DNA of 64,000 bases from JAUILH01 sp965230535 (GTDB lineage Bacteria > Bacteroidota > Bacteroidia > Flavobacteriales_D > JAUILH01). Below the pieces are notes generated by a model, which did no database searches, was not told where the DNA came from, and was given only the letters and a program-made list of their open reading frames with translations. The first letter of the stretch is position 1, and each line of letters starts with the position of its first letter. Position numbers and translations under genes: made by a program. Below are positions 54,572 through 63,399 of this stretch, in pieces. The stretch is from the NCBI GenBank assembly GCA_965230535.1, contig OZ246009.1, forward strand, positions 620,001-684,000, read 5' to 3'.

Positions 54572-56122
54572 ATGAATGCTAAGATTCTGTGGGTAGATGA
54601 CGAAATAGATTTGCTTAAACCGCATATTTTATTTCTTGAGAGTAAGGAGTATCAGGTGGAAACCATCAATAATGGTGGTGATGCGGTTGATATGGTGAAA
54701 GAATCTGAATATGACATTGTTTTTCTGGATGAGAACATGCCTGGTTTAACCGGACTTGAAACACTTGAAAGAATCAAATCCCTCAAACCAAGTTTGCCCA
54801 TCATCATGATCACGAAAAGTGAGGAAGAACGAATTATGGAAGAGGCCATCGGTTCCAAAATTTCCGATTATCTGATCAAACCAGTGAATCCCAATCAAAT
54901 TCTTTTGTCTCTTAAAAAGCATTTGGATACAAGGCGTTTGGTGACAGAGAAAACCACGTCCAATTATCAGCAGGAGTTCAGGCAAATTAGCATGCGTCTC
55001 GGAGACAGAATGGATACCCGTGAGTGGATGGAATTGTATGATAAATTGATCTACTGGGAGCTTGAACTAGATGCTTCAAAGGACTCTGGAATGGATGAAA
55101 TCTTAAAAATGCAGAAGCAGGAAGCCAACTTGCAATTTTCAAAATTTGTTAAGGAAAATTACCAGAGTTGGGTAAGTGCTGAAGCGGATGATACACCATT
55201 GATGTCGCACACCATTCTCAAGGAAAAGATGATGCCTGAGTTGGGAGACGATACTTTGTTCTTAGTGGTGATAGATAACCTGAGACATGATCAGTGGAAA
55301 TTGTTAAAACCCGTTTTGGGTCAATTCTATAATGTAGAGGAAGAAGATTTATTCTACAGCATCTTGCCAACGGCTACTCAGTACGCTCGAAATGCACTTT
55401 TCTCAGGTTTGTTACCCTCAGAAATGGCAAAACGTTTCCCGGATAAATGGAAAAATGACGAAGACGAGGGCGGTAAGAACCTGTTTGAAGCGGATTTTCT
55501 GGAAGCGCATTTGCAGCGTTTGGGTAAAAGCACCAAGTTTTCTTACAACAAGATCACTAATCTGAATGCAGGTAAGAAGTTGGTCGATAATTTCAATAAC
55601 CTGCTCAACAACAAACTTAACGTCATTGTATACAATTTCGTGGACATGCTGTCTCACGCAAGAACTGATATGGAGGTTATTCGCGAATTGGCAGAAGATG
55701 ATCCGGCTTACCGTTCTTTAACCATGTCATGGTTCGAACATTCTCCCTTGTATGATGTCTTCAAGAAAATTGCCGATAAAGGCTGTAAAGTGATGGTGAC
55801 AACCGATCATGGTACCATCAGAGTGGAGGAGCCTGCCAAGATTGTTGGGGATAGAAATACCAATACCAATTTAAGATACAAACAAGGTAAAAATCTGAAT
55901 TTTGATAGTAAGGATGTCTATGAAGTAAGAAGACCTGAAGATATTTTCCTGCCTAAGACAAATGTCTCCACTTCCTACGTATTTGCCATCAGAGATCAGT
56001 ATTTCGTGTATCCGAATAACTACAATCACTTTGTAAAGTTCTATAATGGAACCTTCCAACATGGCGGAATTTCTCTGGAGGAAATGATCATTCCTTACGC
56101 GATTTTAAGCCCTAAAAAGTAG
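54572..56122 (+). CDS. porX: PorX-like response regulator with PglZ phosphatase domain
   Basis: A 516-residue protein: receiver with Asp53 (IVFLDENMPGLTGLETL; WVDDEIDLL at the acidic pocket), a helical linker, and a PglZ/alkaline-phosphatase-like domain from ~220 (LFLVVIDNLRHDQWKLLKPV, VIVYNFVDMLSHARTD, KVMVTTDHGTIRVEEPAK, FQHGGISLEEMIIPYA). This architecture is that of PorX, which controls type IX secretion genes and acts on oligonucleotide-like substrates. The partner kinase PorY is not in the window. It starts 64 bp after DUF58 and may belong to that operon. Confidence 0.92.
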   Translation: MNAKILWVDDEIDLLKPHILFLESKEYQVETINNGGDAVDMVKESEYDIVFLDENMPGLTGLETLERIKSLKPSLPIIMITKSEEERIMEEAIGSKISDYLIKPVNPNQILLSLKKHLDTRRLVTEKTTSNYQQEFRQISMRLGDRMDTREWMELYDKLIYWELELDASKDSGMDEILKMQKQEANLQFSKFVKENYQSWVSAEADDTPLMSHTILKEKMMPELGDDTLFLVVIDNLRHDQWKLLKPVLGQFYNVEEEDLFYSILPTATQYARNALFSGLLPSEMAKRFPDKWKNDEDEGGKNLFEADFLEAHLQRLGKSTKFSYNKITNLNAGKKLVDNFNNLLNNKLNVIVYNFVDMLSHARTDMEVIRELAEDDPAYRSLTMSWFEHSPLYDVFKKIADKGCKVMVTTDHGTIRVEEPAKIVGDRNTNTNLRYKQGKNLNFDSKDVYEVRRPEDIFLPKTNVSTSYVFAIRDQYFVYPNNYNHFVKFYNGTFQHGGISLEEMIIPYAILSPKK

Positions 56123-56296
56123 GTTGACTTACATCCAGGAAGCACCTTTTTTATCCTGATTTTCATTTTTCTATTATTTTTTCAAGAAGCAATTGATTGA
56201 TTTTCAATTGTCTATATGTTTTTGTTTAATTTTTTGCAAAAAAGAATAAACAAAATGAGATTCGTGATTGTTGTACATACATCAAAACGAAAAAAT

Positions 56297-57991
56297 ATGA
56301 AAATGAAAACCTTTACTTTAACTCTGGGAGCACTGCTGACAAGTATGTCTCTGAATGCTCAAACTGCTCGGGTTCAGGCAATCCATAACTGTCCTGATCC
56401 TGCTGCCGCAACTGTAGATGTGTGGATAAATAATTCGCTGCTACTGCCTAATTTTAATTTTCAGGATGCATCTCCTTTCATAGATGCGCCTACCAATATG
56501 AACTTTGATTTATCTATTTGTCTGCCAGGCCAGTCAGATACTACCGGAGCCATTCTTACGAAAACTTTCAACTTACCGGCAAACAGTGTGAGTGTGGTTG
56601 TGGCAAGTGGTGGACTTAGCGAAACAGGATCAAGTGCATTTGATCTTAGAGCTTATGTTGGACAAGAAGAAGCGGCCAATCAAGGTGCCGGAGAAGTGAG
56701 TGTCAATGTAATACATGGCGCCTATGATGCACCTATGGTCGATATTTATGAATCTCAGGTATTGGCCGATGAGTTGGTGCCTGATTTGTCTTTTGGTGAC
56801 GACATAGGAGCTTATGCTGATTTGCCAGCGGCAGATTTTGACCTTCAGGTAAGAACGCAATCTATGGTGGTGGCTGCACAATTTGATGGCGACTTGAGCT
56901 CATTAGCAGATTCAGCTGTAGTTGTGATGGCAACCGGTTATTTAGATCCTTCTGCAGCGGTTGGAACAGAACCATTTGGTTTGATGGCTGTATTGCCCAA
57001 TGGAACTGTCCTTCCGTTGATGTCCCAAGCAATTACCCCGGCCAGATTACAGGTAATTCATAACTGTGCGGCAACAGATGCAGCATCTGTTGATGTGTGG
57101 TTAAATGACGGACCAATGCCATTGATAGATGACTTTATGTTCAGAACTGCATCTCCTTTTATCAATGCACCGGCGGGAGAATTTTTTGACGTGTCAGTGG
57201 CCTTGCCAACGAGCACGGATACTACCGGAGCACTTTTCAAAAAAGAATTCATCCTTGAGAGTTCTAAGACTTACATTGTAGTGGCCAGCGGAACAGTTGG
57301 AAGCGGTACTTATTCTCCGGCTACGGCATTTGATTTAGTGGTTATTCCTGATGCAAGAGAAACATCCAGTGATCCGGCTGAAGTAGATGTCATGGTGTTC
57401 CATGGTGCAACGGATGCTCCTGTAGTAGATGTACTGGAAACTCAGGTTGGAGCAGGAACATTGGTAGATGATTTGGCTTATGGTATGTCTGATGGCTACC
57501 TGGAACTGACACCAGCTGATTATGATCTTGGTGTTGCTGATATGACCGGTGCAACAACTTTGTTTTCTTATGATGCAGACTTGTCAGCCTTGGGCGGATC
57601 AGCTATCACGGTATTGGCCTCAGGCTTTGTTGATCCTTCAATGAATAACATGGGAAGTCCATTCGGTTTGTGGGTGGCTACACCAGCCGGTGGACCACTT
57701 TTGGAATTAAGCAACATTACAGGTGTTGAGGATAATGCTTTTGATAAGCTCACTGCTTACCCGGTTCCTGCTGATGATCAATTGACTTTGACGTTTGACA
57801 GTAACATAGCAGGAACGCTTACTATTAAAATGTATTCTACAGATGGCAGGTTGGTGTACAATTCTAATCAGCAAATGCAAGTTGGAGCCAATCAATTTGA
57901 TGTTGATTTAAACCAGCCTGAAGCAGGATTATATACCTTGAGTATTTCTAACGAAACTTCACAGCAATCAATACAGATCATGGTTAAATAG
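56297..57991 (+). CDS. Secreted DUF4397 protein with type IX sorting domain
   Basis: A 564-residue secreted protein from the ATG at 56297, giving a signal peptide (FTLTLGALLTSMSLNAQ). Two DUF4397 repeats are visible: ARVQAIHNCPDPAAATVDVW with VNVIHGAYDAPMVDIYE, and ARLQVIHNCAATDAASVDVW with VMVFHGATDAPVVDVLE. The C-terminal ~80 residues (LTAYPVPADDQLTLTFDS, LYTLSISNETSQQSIQIMV) form a type A sorting domain for type IX secretion, cleaved at the surface. A terminator at 58014 follows. Confidence 0.88.
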   Translation: MKMKTFTLTLGALLTSMSLNAQTARVQAIHNCPDPAAATVDVWINNSLLLPNFNFQDASPFIDAPTNMNFDLSICLPGQSDTTGAILTKTFNLPANSVSVVVASGGLSETGSSAFDLRAYVGQEEAANQGAGEVSVNVIHGAYDAPMVDIYESQVLADELVPDLSFGDDIGAYADLPAADFDLQVRTQSMVVAAQFDGDLSSLADSAVVVMATGYLDPSAAVGTEPFGLMAVLPNGTVLPLMSQAITPARLQVIHNCAATDAASVDVWLNDGPMPLIDDFMFRTASPFINAPAGEFFDVSVALPTSTDTTGALFKKEFILESSKTYIVVASGTVGSGTYSPATAFDLVVIPDARETSSDPAEVDVMVFHGATDAPVVDVLETQVGAGTLVDDLAYGMSDGYLELTPADYDLGVADMTGATTLFSYDADLSALGGSAITVLASGFVDPSMNNMGSPFGLWVATPAGGPLLELSNITGVEDNAFDKLTAYPVPADDQLTLTFDSNIAGTLTIKMYSTDGRLVYNSNQQMQVGANQFDVDLNQPEAGLYTLSISNETSQQSIQIMVK

Positions 57992-58013
57992 TCGTAACCT
58001 TAAATCAGATGAA

Positions 58014-58037
58014 GGCACACGAAAGTGTGCCTTTTTT
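58014..58037 (+). terminator. Rho-independent terminator after the DUF4397 gene
   Basis: GGCACAC (58014-58020), GAAA loop, GTGTGCC (58025-58031), then six T. The convergent esterase gene ends at 58051. Confidence 0.88.
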
Positions 58038-58050
58038 GTTTCTACTGTAA

Positions 58051-59025
58051 TCACTTTTCTGCCTCTCTGATAAGACCAAAGTCTTTGGCCAGATGGTAGC
58101 TTAGGAAAAAGTCAATATCTGTTGCAAAAAAGGCCTTTTTCCCTCCTTGTTTAGGTCCTGTTCCCGGATCAATTGGTAAGCGGTGAGTCAGTTCCTTAAT
58201 TTTATAAAAGGTAATAATTGGATCGGAGTCATCGTCGGTGTGGACTTCCTTATTCACAAGCTCGTTGCCATTAAAAGCATCCGTTTTTATATCAGCAAGT
58301 GTGTCGATTTTATGATAGGCAGTCCATTGTTTGAGAAGTTCCTCGGAGTTTTGAAAAGAGACGGTGCGGTCCTTATATCCGTGACAAATAATTAATTTGG
58401 GTTTGCGCTTAGACTCAGGATATGGCAGGTATTTAACCCAATTTTCAGGAGACAATCGTTTTACTTTATTCATGGCCTTCATGCCTTCGAAAGCGGTATT
58501 AGCAGTGCCATATGGAGAGCCTGCAATAATGGCACCACCAGCAAATGTATTGGGGTAATTGGCCAAGAGGGCCGTGCTCATGGCAGCGCCTGCAGAGACA
58601 CCGTAAACGAATACCTTACTCGAATCAATGTGACGAATCTTCTTAACCGCCTCAACCATATTATGAATGCTTTCACATTCTCCGTTTCGGGAATTGTCCT
58701 TTCTCAAAAACCAGTTGAAACATAAAGATGGATTGTTGATTCGGGTTTGTTCCGGATACAGAACGATAAACTGATGCTGTTCTGCCAGTCTGTTCCAATC
58801 AGATATTCGTGCAATCTTCTTAGCGTTCTGAGAGCAACCATGTAAGACAACAAGTAAAGGCAAAGAATCTTTAGAGTTTTTAGTCTGTGGAATGTAAATC
58901 CTGAATTTTAGTTCTCCCGGATTAGTAACAGTTGTTCTAAGTGTTTTGAGTTTACTTTGGGCCAGACTTCCTTTTGATGTAAACGAGAGGCAGGATAACA
59001 GGAGTAAATAGCTTAGGAGCTTCAT
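58051..59025 (-). CDS. PHB-depolymerase-type exported esterase
   Basis: A 324-residue exported alpha/beta hydrolase from the ATG at 59025 (signal peptide LLSYLLLLSCLSFTSKGS). LVVLHGCSQNAKKIA is the oxyanion-hole region and VYGVSAGAAMSTALLA carries the GxSxG nucleophile Ser, matching the Esterase_PHB/LpqC family. CESIHNMV supplies the first Cys of a likely disulfide. Acts on polymer or feruloyl-type esters outside the cytosol; substrate is unknown. Confidence 0.86.
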   Translation of the reverse strand: MKLLSYLLLLSCLSFTSKGSLAQSKLKTLRTTVTNPGELKFRIYIPQTKNSKDSLPLLVVLHGCSQNAKKIARISDWNRLAEQHQFIVLYPEQTRINNPSLCFNWFLRKDNSRNGECESIHNMVEAVKKIRHIDSSKVFVYGVSAGAAMSTALLANYPNTFAGGAIIAGSPYGTANTAFEGMKAMNKVKRLSPENWVKYLPYPESKRKPKLIICHGYKDRTVSFQNSEELLKQWTAYHKIDTLADIKTDAFNGNELVNKEVHTDDDSDPIITFYKIKELTHRLPIDPGTGPKQGGKKAFFATDIDFFLSYHLAKDFGLIREAEK

Positions 59026-59126
59026 TTGATTTATTGTGTGTTTTACAGTTGTCATGCCCGTTAGGTAATCGTACCCTCAGACGTTTTTTTTGTACATATC
59101 TCTTAATATCTTTACGGCCATTAAAG

Positions 59127-59561
59127 ATGGATATTGTGACAAATTTCAATTCAAAGGTAAATTCTATTGATCAATTGCCGGATTTGGCTTCAGAAGTAAT
59201 TGAAAAATTCTCTGAATACAAGGTTTTTATTTTTCATGGTCAACTTGGTGCCGGAAAAACAACTTTTATCAAGCAATTGTGCCGTCATTTGGGAGTGGAA
59301 GATAATATGTCGAGTCCTACATTTGGTTTGGTAAACGAGTATTTACTGAGTAATGGCGATTCCATTTATCACTTGGATTGTTACAGATTGGAAGATGAAT
59401 CTGAAGCCTGGGACATTGGACTGGAGGAAATTTTAGATGGCAGACAATATTGTTTCATTGAATGGCCGGATAAAATATTGAATCTTTTACCAGAAAATTA
59501 CGTAAGGGTGGAGATAACGCTTGAGGAAGCACAAAGAACTTTCAATTTTACTGTTGCATGA
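59127..59561 (+). CDS. tsaE: tRNA threonylcarbamoyladenosine biosynthesis ATPase TsaE
   Basis: A 144-residue P-loop ATPase (the in-frame stretch back to 59034 lacks family similarity, so the ATG at 59127 is chosen). FHGQLGAGKTTFIKQLCRHLG is the Walker A region, MSSPTFGLVNEY and IYHLDCYRLEDESEAWDIG are conserved, and YCFIEWPDKI is the Walker-B-like end. It supports t6A37 modification of ANN-decoding tRNAs. The alanine dehydrogenase gene overlaps its stop by 4 nt. Confidence 0.93.
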   Translation: MDIVTNFNSKVNSIDQLPDLASEVIEKFSEYKVFIFHGQLGAGKTTFIKQLCRHLGVEDNMSSPTFGLVNEYLLSNGDSIYHLDCYRLEDESEAWDIGLEEILDGRQYCFIEWPDKILNLLPENYVRVEITLEEAQRTFNFTVA

Positions 59562-60778
59562 TGACGTCCAAAGATGCCCTAAAGTCCCTCGCCAAAGAGG
59601 CCATTCTTAATCCACAAGAAGAAATGCTGGAAGTTGGCAGGAAGGGAAGTAGTCTGTATATAGGAATTCCAAAAGAACATTCACTTCAGGAGAACCGGGT
59701 GCCTTTGGTGCCAGAGGCCGTAGCCTTGTTAATCTCAAGAGGACATCAGGTTGTGCTTGAGACAGGAGCAGGTGATAAAGCCAATTTTTCGGACCATGAT
59801 TACAGTGAGGCAGGTGCCCAGATAGTATCGGATGCGCAGGAAGTGTATCGCGCCAATATCATATTAAAAGTAGCGCCACCAACTGATGAGGAAATAGACA
59901 TGATGGATGCGGGAACCATTCTTATTTCTGCACTCCAATTATCGGTTCAGCCAAGAACGGTTTTGAAAAAACTCATGCAAAAGAAGGTTACCGGAATTGC
60001 CTGGGACTACATAAGAGATGAAGAAGGCATCTTTTCTGTGATCAGATCTATGGGAGAAATTGCCGGAAACACATCTATTTTGATTGCGGCAGAATGCTTA
60101 AGCAATGCCAATAACGGAAAAGGCCTGATGTTGGGAGGAATTGCAGGTACTTCCCCAACGGAAGTTGTGATTTTAGGAGCAGGAACCGTAGGTGAATTCG
60201 CTACACGAGCGGCCCTCGGTTTGGGAGCTTCTGTGAAGGTGTTCGACAATTCTACGTATCGACTAAGACGACTTCAAAACGATTTGGGAACCCGTGTATG
60301 GACTTCCATTTTGCAACCAAAAGTGCTACAGAAAGCCTTGAAAAGAGCAGATGTGGTGATTGGTGCAATTAGAGCAAAAGGCGGTCGCACCCCTTGCGTG
60401 GTAACCGAAGAAATGGTGGAAGAAATGAAAGATGGTTCCGTGGTGGTAGATGTATCTATCGACCAGGGTGGTTGTTTCGAAACTTCTGAAGTAACAAGTC
60501 ACGAATGTCCAACATTCACAAAGCATGGTGTCATTCATTATTGCGTGCCCAACATTCCTTCACGTGTATCACGAACAGCTTCTTTTGCCCTGAGCAATAT
60601 TTTCTCACCAATTATTCTTCAAATTGGAGACGAAGGAGGATGTGAGAGTTTGGTAAAAGTGAATCCTGGTTTCAGAGGAGGTGTGTACTTGTATAAAGGC
60701 ACCTTAACCAGTCCTATTCTGGGAGAAGCATTTAAATTGCCGTATAAAGACATTGATCTGTTGATGGCTGCATTTTAA
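59558..60778 (+). CDS. Alanine dehydrogenase
   Basis: A 406-residue AlaDH/PNT-family enzyme. GIPKEHSLQENRVPLVPEAV is the N-terminal substrate-binding region, VVILGAGTVGEFATRAALGLGASV the NAD-binding turn, and SVVVDVSIDQGGCFETS a catalytic segment. The extra ~35 N-terminal residues are typical of the Bacteroidota subgroup. It interconverts alanine and pyruvate with NAD. ATGATG at 59558 gives two possible adjacent starts. The tsaE-ald coupling recurs in this phylum. Confidence 0.9.
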   Translation: MMTSKDALKSLAKEAILNPQEEMLEVGRKGSSLYIGIPKEHSLQENRVPLVPEAVALLISRGHQVVLETGAGDKANFSDHDYSEAGAQIVSDAQEVYRANIILKVAPPTDEEIDMMDAGTILISALQLSVQPRTVLKKLMQKKVTGIAWDYIRDEEGIFSVIRSMGEIAGNTSILIAAECLSNANNGKGLMLGGIAGTSPTEVVILGAGTVGEFATRAALGLGASVKVFDNSTYRLRRLQNDLGTRVWTSILQPKVLQKALKRADVVIGAIRAKGGRTPCVVTEEMVEEMKDGSVVVDVSIDQGGCFETSEVTSHECPTFTKHGVIHYCVPNIPSRVSRTASFALSNIFSPIILQIGDEGGCESLVKVNPGFRGGVYLYKGTLTSPILGEAFKLPYKDIDLLMAAF

Positions 60779-60783
60779 ACCCC

Positions 60784-61065
60784 ATGTGGATTTATGAATA
60801 TCTTCAGTATTTGGGTGCTTTACCACTCATTTTAGTATTCTTCGACCTTAAGAAATCAATTCACAAGTACATCATTTACATATGCGTGTTTGTTTTAACC
60901 GTAATTGGATTGGTGTCCTGGATTGAAAACATGGAATTTAGTTTGTCTACCTGGTACTACTTTGTTCCCTTAATTCTGGTACCTTTTATTGCAGCAATCT
61001 TACCTTCTTTCGATCTAAATATCAACGATCCTGCTGAACATGAAGATTCTGATGTCATAGATTAA
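60784..61065 (+). CDS. Small three-helix membrane protein
   Basis: A 93-residue protein starting 5 nt past the alanine dehydrogenase stop. Three hydrophobic segments (LGALPLILVFFDL, YIIYICVFVLTVIGLVSWI and WYYFVPLILVPFIAAILPSF) are followed by an acidic C-terminal tail (INDPAEHEDSDVID). No family recognised. Confidence 0.6.
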   Translation: MWIYEYLQYLGALPLILVFFDLKKSIHKYIIYICVFVLTVIGLVSWIENMEFSLSTWYYFVPLILVPFIAAILPSFDLNINDPAEHEDSDVID

Positions 61066-61098
61066 GACATTTCGCGTATTTTCGCAGCGCAATTGATT

Positions 61099-61848
61099 AT
61101 GAATTTCTGGGGAAGAGCAAAATATTATTTAATTGGCTTAGGGATCGGAACGATCATCACCGTTATGATTTTTGGTGCAAGAGGTTGTAGTTGGACACCT
61201 GAGAATAGAGTGTTCAGAGACATCCAAATGAGTACAATACTGATTACTGAGCGTGTGAAATGTGAGTTGGAATGTAACAATATTTCGGACGGAGAGATTT
61301 ACGATACTTTCATGGGAGAGGGGAGTATTCTGTTTAAGGAAAGTGAACCCAGAAGAAGTCCAAAAATGTACATTGTAGAATCTGGTGATGAATCCTACAA
61401 ACTGGAGCTAACCATCGATGATAGTGAAAGTACCAGAGATACTACTATTATTGTAACAAGGGTAGAGAAGCTTAAAATGTCCGGGAAAGAATCGTGCGAA
61501 TGTGAATCTGTTTCGGACTCCACTTATGTATTGTTCAGCAAGCCGGAAGAGCGTATTACAAGAGACCTTTTCTTCACCAAGGGCAAGGAAATTAATTTCA
61601 ATCAGAGGGCCAAATGTGGTATGCAGTGCTACGGTCTGTCGTCGTCAGATATCAATACATTTATTGATACCGAACCACAGCTTATCAAAGAAGCGAGTGA
61701 TTATGCACATCACCCACATCCTTATTTCGCTTATGAAAATGAAATTGATGGGGTGAAGTACAGATTTATTTTTGAAGACGCAGGTCGCAGAACCAGGCTC
61801 ATTGAGATTATCGCAGCACATAAATCGTGCTTGTGCGACGAGCTTTAA
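61099..61848 (+). CDS. Membrane-anchored protein with two DUF4258-like units
   Basis: A 249-residue protein from the ATG at 61099 (the upstream TTG at 61093 adds two residues). One N-terminal helix (YYLIGLGIGTIITVMIFGA) anchors it. Two repeats follow: ERVKCELECNNISDGEIYDT ending in ESCECES, and QRAKCGMQCYGLSSSDINTF ending in KSCLCDE. The CxxxC... and terminal CxC arrangement matches the DUF4258 family, which is usually a single unit. It may bind metal or form disulfides; function unknown. Confidence 0.68.
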   Translation: MNFWGRAKYYLIGLGIGTIITVMIFGARGCSWTPENRVFRDIQMSTILITERVKCELECNNISDGEIYDTFMGEGSILFKESEPRRSPKMYIVESGDESYKLELTIDDSESTRDTTIIVTRVEKLKMSGKESCECESVSDSTYVLFSKPEERITRDLFFTKGKEINFNQRAKCGMQCYGLSSSDINTFIDTEPQLIKEASDYAHHPHPYFAYENEIDGVKYRFIFEDAGRRTRLIEIIAAHKSCLCDEL

Positions 61849-61851
61849 TGC

Positions 61852-62994
61852 TTATCTCTTCTTCACTTTAATTGTCAGACCAATATCAGTCCCGTCGTCA
61901 CTTAAACGATCGTCCGGACGCCACTTCAGAGAATTCAGATAATTGTGAATAGGCTCTCTAAGTACATCCAAATGTTTAGGTGAGTGGACAAAGTCAAAGC
62001 GCACTATCTTGCCATCATTAACACTCAGTTTTATAAGAATGTCGCCACAATATTTCACAGAATATTGATTCAATATGGCTTCAAGATTGGATAAAGCCTT
62101 ACCCATCCCAATTTCAGGTAGCGGACTCATGTCCTCATAAAACACATGAATCAAATCTTCTCTCATCGCAGGCTCTAATGGCTCTGGTTCAATTTCAGGG
62201 ATTTCTTCGACTGGACGTCTTCCGGTTTTCAGATAATAAATATGATCGTGTAAATCACTAATAGAATCTTCCAGGTTCTCGATCTCCCTGTTGTGAGCCC
62301 TCTCCATTTTCCATATATCGACTTTGTGCTTGTCAAGTGTCTCAAAGTATTGTTTGAGTAAATTATTTTCACTGTCATCTTTTAGAGAAGAGAGTTTTGG
62401 ACCTATGTAGGTACTCGGTTCAATCAAGTTCAAAGAAGCTCCTGAGATACGTCTGTTTCCCGAACTGTATTTGGTGATAAGGTGCCCATTCTTAATGTCA
62501 TCATAAGCTAATTTGGAGTAAAAGCTATACCTCTTAGGACTCAAATTAAATCTTGATCCATTGGGGGACAACAATTCTACCTGCTTCATGTCATTATTGG
62601 AGAAAACAGATAAATACACGGAGTCATTTCTGCTCTTCTTGCGTTTTGCAATGCGAACATCCATCATATAGGAATTGCCCATCTTTTTGTATCCGTAAAT
62701 TCTAAGATGAATGGCTTTGTCCACAATGTCATACTCACCTTCAGCAATGGTGTTTACGTCAAAATGATAGTCGGGGTGATGAAGTGTCATGGTATCATTA
62801 AGCGCTCTAAGATCAACTTTTTTGAAGCGAGCGAAACCCCATCTGTCGGTTACGATTGTACTGGTTGATGGCAGACCAACAATAACGCCTTGAATAGGGT
62901 CGTTTGAAGCAACGTCTTTAACTTGAATTCGAAGGTCAAAATCGGCACTTGCCTGTAGAGGTAGTAGAAGGAATATTAAGATGAATTTTAGCAT
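61852..62994 (-). CDS. Exported protein with carboxypeptidase-like domain, coiled coil and TonB-C-like end
   Basis: A 380-residue protein from the ATG at 62994, giving a signal peptide (LKFILIFLLLPLQASA). Residues ~20-100 look like a CarboxypepD_reg-type sandwich (LRIQVKDVASNDPIQGVIVG, VTDRWGFARFKKVDL). A coiled coil follows (RAHNREIENLEDSISDLHDH). The last ~80 residues (GDILIKLSVNDGKIVRFDFV, LREPIHNYLNSLKWRPDDR) resemble a TonB_C domain. Function unknown; it follows the SUI1 gene on the minus strand by 60 bp. Confidence 0.66.
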   Translation of the reverse strand: MLKFILIFLLLPLQASADFDLRIQVKDVASNDPIQGVIVGLPSTSTIVTDRWGFARFKKVDLRALNDTMTLHHPDYHFDVNTIAEGEYDIVDKAIHLRIYGYKKMGNSYMMDVRIAKRKKSRNDSVYLSVFSNNDMKQVELLSPNGSRFNLSPKRYSFYSKLAYDDIKNGHLITKYSSGNRRISGASLNLIEPSTYIGPKLSSLKDDSENNLLKQYFETLDKHKVDIWKMERAHNREIENLEDSISDLHDHIYYLKTGRRPVEEIPEIEPEPLEPAMREDLIHVFYEDMSPLPEIGMGKALSNLEAILNQYSVKYCGDILIKLSVNDGKIVRFDFVHSPKHLDVLREPIHNYLNSLKWRPDDRLSDDGTDIGLTIKVKKR

Positions 62995-63054
62995 AAAAGT
63001 GTTTATACTGGGATGTGTCATCTTCGGAAAATCCATAAAATATTTGGGCTGTAA

Positions 63055-63399
63055 CTAGCCGCCAACGCGCTTAACACCATATCCCCAGTCACTTAAGAGT
63101 TTCATAACTTTGTCTCTTACCTCCCCCTGAATGATGATTTCTCCATCTTTGGCCGACCCGCCAACGCCACATTTTGATTTCAGATCTTTTGCCAGACCTT
63201 TTAGGTCGTCTTCAGTACCTACAAAACCCTCTATTACTGTAGCTACTTTTCCCTTTCTGCCTTTGCGATCTATTAATACACGCAGGGTTTGTTCACCGGG
63301 TTCGAGCGTATCTTCTTCCAGTTCGTCATCATGATCGTATGAGAAATCCGGATTGGTAGAATAGACTACATTAATCCTCTGTTTTTTGTTTTTTCCCAT
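63055..63399 (-). CDS. SUI1/YciH-family translation factor
   Basis: A 114-residue protein. The N-terminal ~30 residues are acidic; the SUI1 core shows TLRVLIDRKGRKGKVATVIE, LKGLAKDLKSKCGVGGSAKD and EIIIQGEVRDKVMKLLSDW. Bacterial YciH-type proteins are thought to proofread initiation. The start overlaps the upstream minus-strand gene by 29 nt. Confidence 0.92.
   Translation of the reverse strand: MGKNKKQRINVVYSTNPDFSYDHDDELEEDTLEPGEQTLRVLIDRKGRKGKVATVIEGFVGTEDDLKGLAKDLKSKCGVGGSAKDGEIIIQGEVRDKVMKLLSDWGYGVKRVGG

Noticed and set aside
63047..63055. GGCTGTAAC on the plus strand, same as the ECF -35 element.
   Set aside because: No CGTC lies 15-17 nt downstream, and the site is at the 3' end of the SUI1 coding region with genes on the opposite strand.
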